From assembly GCF_020524285.1 (NCBI RefSeq), contig NZ_JAIVKX010000009.1:186001-250000 (forward strand): a stretch of 64,000 nt of DNA, in the 5' to 3' direction. The stretch comes from Alloyangia pacifica (GTDB lineage Bacteria; Pseudomonadota; Alphaproteobacteria; Rhodobacterales; Rhodobacteraceae). The stretch's first letter is position 1. Every line of letters begins with the position of its first letter. A program made the position numbers and the translations under genes. This document shows, in pieces, positions 8,238-16,446 of the stretch. A model generated the notes under the pieces. That model was not told the origin of the DNA. It saw nothing but the letters and a program-made list of their open reading frames with translations, and made no database searches.

Positions 8238-9337
8238 TCACCCTCAAGGGCATGACCTGGGACCACCCGCGCGGCTACGACCCGCTCGCCGCCCTGTCGC
8301 GCGAATGGGAGGCCAAGCACGGCGTCTGGATCACCTGGGACCGGCGCTCGCTGCAGGATTTCGAGAGCTACCCGGTGCTCGATCTGGCCAAGGCCTACGA
8401 CCTCGTCATCATCGACCACCCGCACGTCGGGCAGATCACCGGCGAAGCCTGCCTGACCCCCCTGCCCGATGCGCCGGAGATCGCCGCCGGGTCGCTCGGG
8501 CGTTCCTACGAGAGCTACACCTGGGAGGGTCGCCAATGGGCCTACCCCGTGGATGCCGCGGCGCAGGTTCAGGCGGTGCGGCCGGACCTGACGGCGCCGG
8601 TGACCACGTGGGACGAGGTGATGCGGCTCGCCGACGAAGGGCGGGTGCTGATCCCGCTGCGCCCGCCGCACGTGCTGATGAGCTTCTACACGCTCTGCGC
8701 CAACCTCGGGCATCCCTGCCAGGTCGATGGCGCCGCGCCCTTCGTCGACCGAGCCGGCGGCCTGCGCGCGCTGGAACTGCTGACGGCGCTCGCGGCGAAG
8801 GTCGACCCCGCCTGCTTCCAGATGGACCCGATCGCCGTGTTGGCCGAGATGGCGCAGAGCGATCGCATCGCCTGCGCGCCATTGATCTACGGCTACATCA
8901 GCTATTCGCTGCCCGAGGCCACGCCGCACCGCGTCACCTTTCACGACATCCCCGAGGCCGCGCCCGGCGCCGGGCCGAAAGGCAGTGCGCTCGGCGGCAC
9001 GGGGCTCGCGGTCTCGGCCTTCTGCCAGCACCCGGACGCAGCCATCGCCTTTGCCCGCCATGCGGCGGGCCCCGAGGCGCAGGCCGGGCTCTGGGCCTCG
9101 ACGGGCGGTCAGGCCGGGCACCGCGATGCCTGGGTATCGCCGCAGGTGGATGCGGGCGCGGGCGGCTTCTACTCGGGCACCCTCGCGACGCTGGATACCG
9201 CCTGGATGCGCCCCCGCCACGACGGCTACATGCCGTTCCAGCAGGAGGCGTCGGAGCGGATCAACGCGGCGCTGAAGGACGGGGCGTTCGAGGCCGCCCT
9301 GGACGACCTCGACCGGATGTTCGCCGCGACCTTCTGA
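8234..9337 (+). CDS. Solute-binding-fold protein without signal peptide
   Basis: This 367-residue protein resembles family 1 extracellular solute-binding proteins of sugar ABC importers: TWEGRQWAYPVDAAAQVQ, a central TTWDEVMRLADEG and C-terminal PFQQEASERINAAL. It starts directly with MITLKGMTWDHPRGYDPLAA, with no charged-hydrophobic leader, and its ATG overlaps the CoA-transferase stop. So it should be cytoplasmic and made with the CoA-transferase, unlike the normal exported binding protein at 11173. I recall leaderless proteins with this TWDHPRGY start as a recurrent family next to CoA-transferases. A role as a cytoplasmic ligand-binding or scaffold partner is inference. It ends 3 bp from the convergent amidohydrolase gene. 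Confidence 0.85.
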   Translation: MITLKGMTWDHPRGYDPLAALSREWEAKHGVWITWDRRSLQDFESYPVLDLAKAYDLVIIDHPHVGQITGEACLTPLPDAPEIAAGSLGRSYESYTWEGRQWAYPVDAAAQVQAVRPDLTAPVTTWDEVMRLADEGRVLIPLRPPHVLMSFYTLCANLGHPCQVDGAAPFVDRAGGLRALELLTALAAKVDPACFQMDPIAVLAEMAQSDRIACAPLIYGYISYSLPEATPHRVTFHDIPEAAPGAGPKGSALGGTGLAVSAFCQHPDAAIAFARHAAGPEAQAGLWASTGGQAGHRDAWVSPQVDAGAGGFYSGTLATLDTAWMRPRHDGYMPFQQEASERINAALKDGAFEAALDDLDRMFAATF

Positions 9338-9340
9338 GGC

Positions 9341-10186
9341 TCAGAGCTTCCAGATGCGCGCCGCGTTCCCCGCATAAAGCGCGGCGCGCTCATCTGCGCT
9401 CCAGCCGGCAAAGATCGCGCGGGTGGCGGCGACCCAGGTGGAGAGCCCGCCGCCCAGCGTGTTCACCGGCCAGTCGCCGCCCCAGCAGATGCGCTCGGGG
9501 CCGAAGGTCTCGGCGGTGTAGGTGACCCAGCGGGTCAGCTCATCCAGCGACCAGCCCGCCCCGCCATAGGCGACCACGCCGGAGATCTTGGCCGACACGT
9601 TCGGGCGCTTGGCGATCTCGGCAAGGTCGCGCGCCCAGATGTCCCATTGTCCGCCCTCGATATCCGGCACGCCGCAGTGGTCGAGCACGAAGCGGGTGTC
9701 GGGCGCGGAATCGACCAGGTCGATGGCCAGGGGCAACTGCCGGGCGAGCACGCAGAGGTCGAAGGGCAGATCGGGCCCGGCGAGCAGGCGGATGTTCTGC
9801 CGGAAGAGCGCCCCCTGCGAGACCGCGTCGGGCACCACGTGCAGCACGCGGCGGAATCCGACGACGAGATCGCGCGCGGCGGAGCGTTCAAGGAAGGCTG
9901 GGAAATCACCAGACTCCGGACGGCAGGCGGCAATCGCGCCGCGGATCGGGAAGGTTCCGCTGGCGGCCAGTTCCTCGACCCAGGTGGTCTCGTCCTCGAT
10001 GCGCGCATCGGCGACGTCCACTTCCATGTGGATCGCCCCGCCGATGCCGATGCGGCGGGCCTCCTCGGCGTAGGTCTCCAGCAGCCAGTCCCGGTCCAGC
10101 AGCGGCGCGCCGGACAGCCACGGGTAGTCGAGCCGCCTGCGGTCGACGAGGTGAAGGTGGCTGTCCAGAATCGCGGGCTCTTGCAT
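9341..10186 (-). CDS. Amidohydrolase family protein (COG3618, lactonase-like)
   Basis: A 281-residue TIM-barrel metal-dependent hydrolase. The N-terminal HxH is in DSHLHLVD, a metal or substrate His in VLDHCGVPD, and the C-terminal Asp in CWGGDWPVNTLGG. This set is typical of amidohydrolase 2 / COG3618 enzymes such as L-fuconolactonase and L-rhamnonolactonase, which open sugar lactones. I chose the ATG at 10186 because GGGAGGAG stands just before it; a start nine codons upstream lacks such a site. With an L-fuconate-type dehydratase in the same island, a sugar-lactone substrate is likely. Two operator copies lie 22-54 bp upstream. Confidence 0.88.
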   Translation of the reverse strand: MQEPAILDSHLHLVDRRRLDYPWLSGAPLLDRDWLLETYAEEARRIGIGGAIHMEVDVADARIEDETTWVEELAASGTFPIRGAIAACRPESGDFPAFLERSAARDLVVGFRRVLHVVPDAVSQGALFRQNIRLLAGPDLPFDLCVLARQLPLAIDLVDSAPDTRFVLDHCGVPDIEGGQWDIWARDLAEIAKRPNVSAKISGVVAYGGAGWSLDELTRWVTYTAETFGPERICWGGDWPVNTLGGGLSTWVAATRAIFAGWSADERAALYAGNAARIWKL

Positions 10187-10207
10187 GTGCTCCTCCCTGA
10201 GCGAAGT

Positions 10208-10240
10208 ATTCACTCAAGAATGGATCATTCAGATGCGAAT
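10208..10240. promoter_or_regulatory. Paired IclR-type operators upstream of the amidohydrolase
   Basis: ATTCACTCAAGAAT (10208-10221) and ATTCAGATGCGAAT (10227-10240) are both perfect ATTC-N6-GAAT palindromes, with starts 19 bp apart. The right-hand copy overlaps the last codons and stop of the iclR gene, so the operator is built partly from coding sequence. Confidence 0.7.
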
Positions 10241-11022
10241 GTCTCCCCCTCCGCGCCATATCCGGCAAATCGCGACAGCTCGGCCGTGGTCTCGACCAGC
10301 GCCGCCGTCGCGTCCTCGGGGCTGGGCGCGGATTCGCTGTCGACCAGCGGCAGGTAGGGAATGGTGACCGCGGCGATGGCCTCGCCGCTCGGCGCCAGGA
10401 CCGGAGCCGAGAGGTTGGTCACGCCGACCGTCTGCGCCGAGGGCTTCACCTCGTAGCCACGGTCGCGGATGACCTCGAAGCGGGCCTCCAACTCGGCGGG
10501 GATCGCGCGCGCCGGCGCGCCGGTATCGCTGTTCTCGGCCACCATCGCGAGACGCCGCTCCGGGCTGGAGAAGGCCAGCAGCACGTTGCCCGAGCCGGTG
10601 TCGAAGAGGTTGATGTGGCTCCCGACGCGGATCGAGATGCCCCAGTAGCCCGGTGCCTCCTGCTGGGCGATGACCACGGCGTTGCCGCGGTCGAAGACGA
10701 CAAGCTGGTTCGCCTGCCGGGTGCGCTCGGCCAGGTCGCGCAGCAGCGGTGTCGCCAGCGAGGCAAGCCGACGCGTCGGCGCGTGGAACTGCGCCATGCC
10801 GAACATTTTCAGCGTCAGCGCGTAGCGGTCACCCTCGACGCGGGCGACATAGCCACGGCGGGCGAGGCGCTCGAGCATCCGGTAGAACTCGTTGGGGGAA
10901 CGGCCGAGCGCCTTGGCGATCTCGGCCTGGGTGAGCCCGCCCTCGATCCCGGCAAGCAACTCGAGAATGTCGAGCCCCTTGTCGAGCGCCGGCGCGCGGT
11001 AGCGGTCAGTGGTGTCGGTCAT
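10225..11022 (-). CDS. IclR family transcriptional regulator
   Basis: A 265-residue IclR regulator. The N-terminal winged helix (about residues 8-70) contains LTQAEIAKALGRSPNEFYRM. The effector domain (about 85-250) includes VGSHINLFDTGSGNVLLAF and SAQTVGVTNLSAPVLAPSG, the usual small-molecule pocket region. It sits in the middle of the catabolic island with target genes on both sides. Palindromes of the same form occur before its own gene and before the three neighbouring transcription units, consistent with local control plus autoregulation. The inducer is unknown, but a sugar acid or lactone would fit. Confidence 0.95.
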   Translation of the reverse strand: MTDTTDRYRAPALDKGLDILELLAGIEGGLTQAEIAKALGRSPNEFYRMLERLARRGYVARVEGDRYALTLKMFGMAQFHAPTRRLASLATPLLRDLAERTRQANQLVVFDRGNAVVIAQQEAPGYWGISIRVGSHINLFDTGSGNVLLAFSSPERRLAMVAENSDTGAPARAIPAELEARFEVIRDRGYEVKPSAQTVGVTNLSAPVLAPSGEAIAAVTIPYLPLVDSESAPSPEDATAALVETTAELSRFAGYGAEGETFASE

Positions 11023-11044
11023 GCTGCTCTCTGTGAATTACGTC

Positions 11045-11058
11045 ATTCATATAAGAAT
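11045..11058. promoter_or_regulatory. IclR-type operator upstream of iclR
   Basis: ATTCATATAAGAAT is a perfect ATTC-N6-GAAT palindrome 23-36 bp upstream of the iclR ATG, suggesting autoregulation. An isolated GAAT half-site lies nearer the start at 11035. I see no second full copy with 19-bp phasing here. Confidence 0.6.
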
Positions 11059-11084
11059 ACGTTCTGCGCATCCAGCGGATTTCC

Positions 11085-11138
11085 TTGACAGGCGCCTCAC
11101 ATTGTATTTGCATATAAATAGATTATCCATAAGTGAGG
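11085..11138 (+). promoter_or_regulatory. Promoter region and paired degenerate operators of the ABC operon
   Basis: A perfect TTGACA is at 11085-11090. Downstream is AT-rich DNA with a TATAAA-like stretch at 11113-11118; the spacing is longer than ideal, so the -10 is uncertain. Two operator-like palindromes again start 19 bp apart: ATTTGCATATAAAT at 11106 (perfect ATTT/AAAT arms) and ATCCATAAGTGAGG at 11125 (weak). They would cover the -10 and start point. Confidence 0.5.
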
Positions 11139-11172
11139 GGATACCTCTCGCGGATTTTCAGGGAGGAGAACC

Positions 11173-12477
11173 ATGAAATATCTGACAACCGCTTCGGCGG
11201 CGGTGCTGGCCTTGGCAACCGCCGCCTCCGCGCAGGATCTGCCGGGCAGCTTCGAGGGCGTGACCATCGAGGCGAAACTCATCGGCGGGCAGCAATACGA
11301 GCCGCTCTACGCACGGATCGCCGAATGGGAGGCCGCGACCGGTGCCAAGGTCGAGGTGATCTCGAAGAAGAACCACTTCGAGCTCGACCGCGAGATCAAG
11401 TCCGACATCGCCACCGGCCAGCTCGGCTGGTGCGTCGGCTCGAACCACTCGTCCTTTGCGCCGCAGTACCCGGGGATCTACGTCGACCTCCGCGAGTATC
11501 TGCCGGAAGAGGCGCTCGCCGACTTCGTGCCGGGCAACATCCAGTCGGCGACGCTGGACGGCAAGCTGGTGATGCTGCCCCGCGCGCAGTTCGACGTCTC
11601 GGCGCTCTACTACCAGAAGGACCTCTACGAGACCGCCGATGCCGCCGCCTTCGAGGCGGAATACGGCTACCCGCTCGCGGTGCCCGAAACCTGGGACCAG
11701 GTCGCGGATCAGGCGAAGTTCTTCGCCGATGCGCCGAACTTCTACGGCACCCAATACGCCGGCAAGGAAGAGGCCATCGCCGGGCGCTTCTACGAGATCC
11801 TCGTGGCCGACGGCGGCGAATTCCTCGACGCCGACGGGCGTCCCGCCTTCAACTCGGAAGCAGGCGTCGAGGCGCTGAACTGGTTCGTCGATCTCTACCA
11901 GGCGCAGGCCGTGCCCGCGGGCGTGCCGAACTACCTCTGGGACGATCTCGGCCAGGGCTTCGCCTCGGGCACGGTGGCGCTGAACCTCGACTGGCCGGGC
12001 TGGGCCGGGTTCTTCAACGACCCCGAAGCCTCGAAGGTCGCGGGCAACGTCGGCGTCGCGCCGCCGCCCAAGGGATCCGCGGACATCCGTTCGGGCTGGT
12101 CGGGCTTCCACGGGTTCTCGGTCACGCAGGACTGCGAGACCCCCGAGGCCGCCGCCTCGCTGGTCTGGTTCCTGACCAACGAAGACAGCCAGAAGCTGGA
12201 GAGCGCCGCGGGCCCGCTGCCTTCGCGCCAGTCGGTCTGGGATCACGTAATCGCCGAGGCCGAGGGGGACGCCTATCGCACCGAGGTGCTGAAGGCCTTC
12301 CAGGTGGCCGCCGAGACCGCCTTCCCCGTACCGCAGACGCCGAGCTGGATCGAGATCACCAACGTGCTCTACCCGGAACTGCAGGCCGCCATCCTCGGGG
12401 ACAAGACCCCGCAGGAGGCGCTCGACACGGCCGCCGAAGAGGCGACCTACATCCTCGAGGACGCCGGCGAGCTCTGA
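11173..12477 (+). CDS. Sugar ABC transporter substrate-binding protein
   Basis: A 434-residue family 1 extracellular solute-binding protein with a clear Sec signal (MKYLTTASAAVLALATAASA, cleavage after ASA-Q). It would capture a sugar or sugar derivative in the periplasm for the two permeases encoded next. Recognisable regions include the N-terminal domain with EWEAATGAKVEVISKKNHFE and the AVPETWDQVADQAKFF hinge segment common to this family. It opens the operon running to the dehydratase gene at 18169. GGAGGAGAACC precedes the ATG. A 9-bp stem-loop follows the gene, as often seen where the binding protein is made in excess of the membrane subunits. Confidence 0.95.
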   Translation: MKYLTTASAAVLALATAASAQDLPGSFEGVTIEAKLIGGQQYEPLYARIAEWEAATGAKVEVISKKNHFELDREIKSDIATGQLGWCVGSNHSSFAPQYPGIYVDLREYLPEEALADFVPGNIQSATLDGKLVMLPRAQFDVSALYYQKDLYETADAAAFEAEYGYPLAVPETWDQVADQAKFFADAPNFYGTQYAGKEEAIAGRFYEILVADGGEFLDADGRPAFNSEAGVEALNWFVDLYQAQAVPAGVPNYLWDDLGQGFASGTVALNLDWPGWAGFFNDPEASKVAGNVGVAPPPKGSADIRSGWSGFHGFSVTQDCETPEAAASLVWFLTNEDSQKLESAAGPLPSRQSVWDHVIAEAEGDAYRTEVLKAFQVAAETAFPVPQTPSWIEITNVLYPELQAAILGDKTPQEALDTAAEEATYILEDAGEL

Positions 12478-12490
12478 GCCGCGCCGCTTC

Positions 12491-12514
12491 GCGGGCCGCC
12501 CTTGCGCGGCCCGC
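12491..12514 (+). other. Intercistronic stem-loop after the binding-protein gene
   Basis: GCGGGCCGC (12491-12499) pairs with GCGGCCCGC (12506-12514) around a 6-nt loop, with no T-run. Such hairpins commonly stabilise the binding-protein part of ABC operon transcripts or attenuate expression of the downstream genes. Confidence 0.6.
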
Positions 12515-12535
12515 CTCCCCTGACAGGAGACAAAG

Positions 12536-13432
12536 ATGAAGGCCTCGCGCCTCCCCCCGCATATCATGCTGCTGTTGCCTGCGGTGATCGTGCTCGCCGC
12601 CGTGGTGGTGCTGCCGCTGCTGCTGTCGCTCTGGTCGAGCTTCACGCCGTTTCGTCTGACCCGGCCGGAGTCGGTCTACCAGTTCATCGGCATCCGCAAC
12701 TACCAGCGCATCTTCGGCGACATGGATTTCTGGATCGCCTTCGGCCGCACCGTGCTGCTGCTGACGGTGGCGCTGAATCTCGAGATGCTGATCGGCCTCG
12801 GCCTCGCGCTGCTGGTCGACCGGCAGACCCGCGGCCAGCGGCTGCTGCGCACCATCCTGATGTTCCCGATGATGTTCTCGCCGATCCTCGTCGGCTTCCA
12901 GTTCAAGTTCATGTTCAACGACAACGTCGGGCTGGTGAACAACGCCCTGCAGTCGCTGGGCCTCACCGATAAGGCGATCCCCTGGCTGATCGACGGCAAG
13001 CTCGCCTTCCTCGCCATCGCCGCTGCCGAGATCTGGTCCTCCACTGCGGTCTTCGCGATCTTCATCCTGGCGGGTCTCATGGCGATGCCGCGCGATCCGC
13101 AGGAGGCGGCCCGGGTCGACGGCTGCACGCCGTGGCAGACCTTCCGCTATGTCACATGGCCCTTCCTGATGCCCTTCGCCTTCATCGCGATGACCATCCG
13201 CAGCCTCGACGTGGCGCGGGCCTATGACATCATCAAGATCATGACCGACGGCGGCCCCGCCGGCCGGACCGAGGTGCTTTGGACGCTGATCGCCCGCACC
13301 GCCTATTCCGACGCCCGCATGGGGATGGCCAATGCCATGGCCTATGTCGCGATCCTGCTGTCGGTGGCCTTCACGGCGTATTTCTTCTCACAGCTCGGCA
13401 AGGCCCGGGCGCAGGTCGCGGGGGATTGGTGA
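12536..13432 (+). CDS. Sugar ABC transporter permease (MalF-like)
   Basis: A 298-residue inner-membrane permease with about six membrane segments, beginning with a long hydrophobic stretch (IMLLLPAVIVLAAVVVLPLL). The cytoplasmic EAA loop for ATPase docking reads EAARVDGCTPWQTFRYVTWP. It pairs with the following permease to form the channel for the substrate delivered by the 11173 binding protein. The stop (TGA, 13430-13432) shares one base with the next ATG. Confidence 0.95.
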   Translation: MKASRLPPHIMLLLPAVIVLAAVVVLPLLLSLWSSFTPFRLTRPESVYQFIGIRNYQRIFGDMDFWIAFGRTVLLLTVALNLEMLIGLGLALLVDRQTRGQRLLRTILMFPMMFSPILVGFQFKFMFNDNVGLVNNALQSLGLTDKAIPWLIDGKLAFLAIAAAEIWSSTAVFAIFILAGLMAMPRDPQEAARVDGCTPWQTFRYVTWPFLMPFAFIAMTIRSLDVARAYDIIKIMTDGGPAGRTEVLWTLIARTAYSDARMGMANAMAYVAILLSVAFTAYFFSQLGKARAQVAGDW

Positions 13433-14298
13433 TGGACGCGAATGCCTCCGCACGTCTGAAGAAACGCGGCTCGGCCTGGGCGCTCAACATCGCGCTCTTC
13501 ATCTCGATGCTGATCATCTGCCTTCCGGGCCTGTGGATCGTGCTCAACTCGCTGCGGCCCACGGTCGAGATCATGGCCAAGCCGCCGGTCTGGATCCCGC
13601 GCGAGCTGTCGTTCGATGCCTATGTCGACATGTTCTCGGGCGTCGGACAGGGCGGCATCCCGGTGGTCGCGTATTTCCGCAACTCGGTGATCATCGCCGT
13701 CACCTCGACGATCATCTCGCTGGCGATCGGCATGTCCGGCGGCTACGCCTTCGCGCGCTACCGCTTCAAGGGCAAGTCGGCGTGGTTCCTCGGCCTCATG
13801 CTGACCCGCACGGTGCCGGGCATTGCGCTGTCGCTGCCGCTGTTCTTCCTCTACGCCAAGGTCGGGCTGATCGACACCCACGCAGGGATGATCATCGCCT
13901 ACACGGCGCTCAACGTGCCCTTCAGCATCTGGCTGATCGACGGCTTCTTCCGGCAGGTCCCGCGCGATCTGGCCGAGGCGGCGCAGATCGACGGCTGCAC
14001 CCGCTGGCAGGCCTTCTGGCAGGTCGAGTTCCCGCTCGCCCGCCCCGGCATCGCCAGCGCCGGCATCTTCGCCTTCCTCACCTCGTGGAACGAGTTCGCG
14101 CTGGCCAGCCAGCTCACCCGCTCCACCGACAGCAAGACCCTTCCGGTGGGCCTGCTGGATTACACCGCCGAGTTCACCATCGACTGGCGCGGCATGTGCG
14201 CGCTGGCCGTGGTGATGATCATCCCGGCGCTTCTTCTGACTTACGCGGTGCAGAAGCACCTCGTCTCGGGCCTGACCTCGGGCGCGATCAAGGGATAA
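13432..14298 (+). CDS. Sugar ABC transporter permease (MalG-like)
   Basis: This 288-residue partner permease starts at the ATG that overlaps the previous stop as TGATG, indicating coupled translation. It has six predicted membrane helices and the EAA motif EAAQIDGCTRWQAFWQVEFP. The motif LTSWNEFALASQL near the C-terminus is typical of MalG-type (CUT1) carbohydrate permeases, which puts the system among di- or oligosaccharide and polyol importers. The exact ligand is not evident. Confidence 0.95.
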   Translation: MDANASARLKKRGSAWALNIALFISMLIICLPGLWIVLNSLRPTVEIMAKPPVWIPRELSFDAYVDMFSGVGQGGIPVVAYFRNSVIIAVTSTIISLAIGMSGGYAFARYRFKGKSAWFLGLMLTRTVPGIALSLPLFFLYAKVGLIDTHAGMIIAYTALNVPFSIWLIDGFFRQVPRDLAEAAQIDGCTRWQAFWQVEFPLARPGIASAGIFAFLTSWNEFALASQLTRSTDSKTLPVGLLDYTAEFTIDWRGMCALAVVMIIPALLLTYAVQKHLVSGLTSGAIKG

Positions 14299-14301
14299 GA
14301 C

Positions 14302-15393
14302 ATGGCAACGCTCACCCTATCCACACTCGACAAGAAATACGGCGGCTTCCACGCGGTGAAGGGCATCGACCTCGAGGTCGCCGACGGCGAGTTCGTCGCG
14401 CTGGTCGGCCCCTCGGGCTGCGGCAAGTCCACAACGCTGCGGATGATCGCCGGGCTCGAGGACATCTCGGGCGGCGAGCTGCGCATCGGCGAGCGGGTGG
14501 TCAACGACCTGCCGCCGCGCGACCGCAACATCTCGATGGTGTTCCAGAGCTACGCGCTCTACCCGCATATGACGGTGGCCGAGAACATGGGCTTCTCGCT
14601 GAAGATCGCCGGACGCGATGCCGCCACCATCGACACCGCCGTGAAGGAGGCCGCGCGTATCCTCGACATCGAGCTGCTGCTGGAGCGCCGCCCCGCGCAG
14701 CTTTCAGGCGGGCAGCGCCAGCGCGTCGCCATGGGGCGTGCCATCGTGCGCGACCCGGACGTGTTCCTGTTCGACGAGCCGCTGTCGAACCTTGACGCCA
14801 AGCTGCGCGGCCAGATGCGCACCGAGATCAAGCAGTTGCACGCGCGGCTCGGTTCCACGGTGGTCTATGTCACCCACGACCAGATCGAGGCGATGACCCT
14901 CGCGGACCGCATCGTCATCATGCGCGGCGGGGTGATCGAACAGGTCGGAACGCCCGACGAGGTGTTCAACCGCCCCGCCTCGCGCTTTGTTGCCAGCTTC
15001 ATCGGCTCGCCGCCGATGAACATGGCCGAGGCCACGGTCACGCGGGGCGCGCTGCATTTCGATGACGGCACCGAAGTGCCGGTGCCGCCCACCTTCACCG
15101 TCGCCGAGGGGCGGCGCGTGGTGCTTGGTCTGCGTCCGGACGACGTCTATCCCGAGGGGCACGGCATCCACAGCGAAAGCGGCCACGCCGTCGACAGCCG
15201 CGAGCTGCCGGTAAAACTGTCCGAGCCGCTGGGCAACGAGACGCTGCTCTTCACCGAGTTCGGCGGAGAGAACTGGACCGCGCGGATGCTGAACCCCCGC
15301 GTCGTCAAGCGCGGCGAGGTGCTGCGTTTCCACCTCGACCTGTCGCGCGCGCATCTCTTCGACGCCGAGACCGGGCTCACCCTGCGCGGCTGA
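14302..15393 (+). CDS. Sugar ABC transporter ATP-binding protein (UgpC/MsmK-like)
   Basis: A 363-residue ATPase of the CUT1 type that drives the two permeases. It has Walker A GPSGCGKST, the Q-loop in VFQSYALYPHMTVAENMGF, signature LSGGQRQRVAMGRA, Walker B VFLFDEPLSNLDAKLR and switch His in YVTHDQIEAM. The C-terminal third is a TOBE/regulatory domain (from about residue 235), as in MalK and UgpC. It begins 3 bp after the second permease gene. Some UgpC-type ATPases serve several importers, so this one need not be exclusive. Confidence 0.96.
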   Translation: MATLTLSTLDKKYGGFHAVKGIDLEVADGEFVALVGPSGCGKSTTLRMIAGLEDISGGELRIGERVVNDLPPRDRNISMVFQSYALYPHMTVAENMGFSLKIAGRDAATIDTAVKEAARILDIELLLERRPAQLSGGQRQRVAMGRAIVRDPDVFLFDEPLSNLDAKLRGQMRTEIKQLHARLGSTVVYVTHDQIEAMTLADRIVIMRGGVIEQVGTPDEVFNRPASRFVASFIGSPPMNMAEATVTRGALHFDDGTEVPVPPTFTVAEGRRVVLGLRPDDVYPEGHGIHSESGHAVDSRELPVKLSEPLGNETLLFTEFGGENWTARMLNPRVVKRGEVLRFHLDLSRAHLFDAETGLTLRG

Positions 15394-15402
15394 GGAGGCA
15401 CC

Positions 15403-16446
15403 ATGGAGACGCTCAAACAGGACTGGACCCCGCCGGCCACCCGACGCCCGATCGTCATCTTCGGCGCGGGCTCGATCGTGCGCGATGCCCACCTGCCCGC
15501 CTGGGCCGCGGGCGGCTACCAGGTGGCGGGCATCACCGACCCCGACCACGCCAAGGCCGAGGCGCTGGCCGCCGAGCACGGAACGCGGGCGCTGACCGCC
15601 CGCGAGGCGCTGGCGGTGCCGGATGCGGTTTTCGACCTCGCCACCCCGCCCGACGCCCATGCGGGGATACTCGAACGGCTGCCCGAGGGCGCGCCGGTGC
15701 TGATCCAGAAGCCCATGGGCAGCACGCTCGAAGGCGCGAGCGAGATCCTCAGGATCTGCCGCGACCGCGCGCTACTGGCGGCGATGAACTTCCAACTGCG
15801 CTTTGCCCCCATGGCGGTGGCGCTGAAGGACGCCATCGACAAGGGCCTGCTGGGTCAGGTGGTCGACATCGAGATGCACGGGGTGCTCGCCACGCCGTGG
15901 GGCCTCTGGACCTTTCTCGAAGGGCTGCCCCGGATCGAGATCGCCATGCACTCGATCCATTACCTCGACCTGATCCGCCACCTCGTCGGCGACCCCAGGG
16001 GCGTCTCTGCCCGCACCCTCGGCCACCCGAGCCATGCCGTCGCCCAGACCCGCACCGCCGCGATCCTCGACTACGGACCCGAGCTGCGCTGCCTGCTCTC
16101 GGTCAACCACGACTGGGATTTCGGCCGCCCGCACCAGGCCTGCGAGCTGCGCGTCGCGGGCACGAAGGGCGCAGCTTTCATGAAACTGGGCGTGAACCTC
16201 GACTACCCCAAGGGCGAGCCCGACGTGCTGGAGATCAACGACGGCGGCGGCTGGCAAGCGATCCCGCTCACCGGCTCGTGGTTCACCGAGAGCTTCACCG
16301 CCCGCATGCACAACCTTCAGCGCGCCGCCGCGGGCGAGGAGGCGCTGATCGCCCCCGTCGCCGATGGCTGGCGCACCATGGCGCTGGTCGAGGCCTGCTA
16401 CGCCGCCTCTGCCGCGCCGCTGACCCCCATTCAGGAGACCCCGTGA
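15403..16446 (+). CDS. Gfo/Idh/MocA family oxidoreductase
   Basis: A 347-residue NAD(P)-dependent sugar or polyol oxidoreductase. The Rossmann domain (about residues 15-140) has GAGSIVRDAHLPAW, and a C-terminal alpha/beta substrate domain follows. The usual EKP motif reads QKPMG: the catalytic lysine is kept but the glutamate is a glutamine. HSIHYLDLIRHLVG supplies the typical substrate-domain His/Asp region. In this operon it probably oxidises the transported sugar or an acid derived from it. Its stop overlaps the next start (TGATG). Confidence 0.9.
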   Translation: METLKQDWTPPATRRPIVIFGAGSIVRDAHLPAWAAGGYQVAGITDPDHAKAEALAAEHGTRALTAREALAVPDAVFDLATPPDAHAGILERLPEGAPVLIQKPMGSTLEGASEILRICRDRALLAAMNFQLRFAPMAVALKDAIDKGLLGQVVDIEMHGVLATPWGLWTFLEGLPRIEIAMHSIHYLDLIRHLVGDPRGVSARTLGHPSHAVAQTRTAAILDYGPELRCLLSVNHDWDFGRPHQACELRVAGTKGAAFMKLGVNLDYPKGEPDVLEINDGGGWQAIPLTGSWFTESFTARMHNLQRAAAGEEALIAPVADGWRTMALVEACYAASAAPLTPIQETP

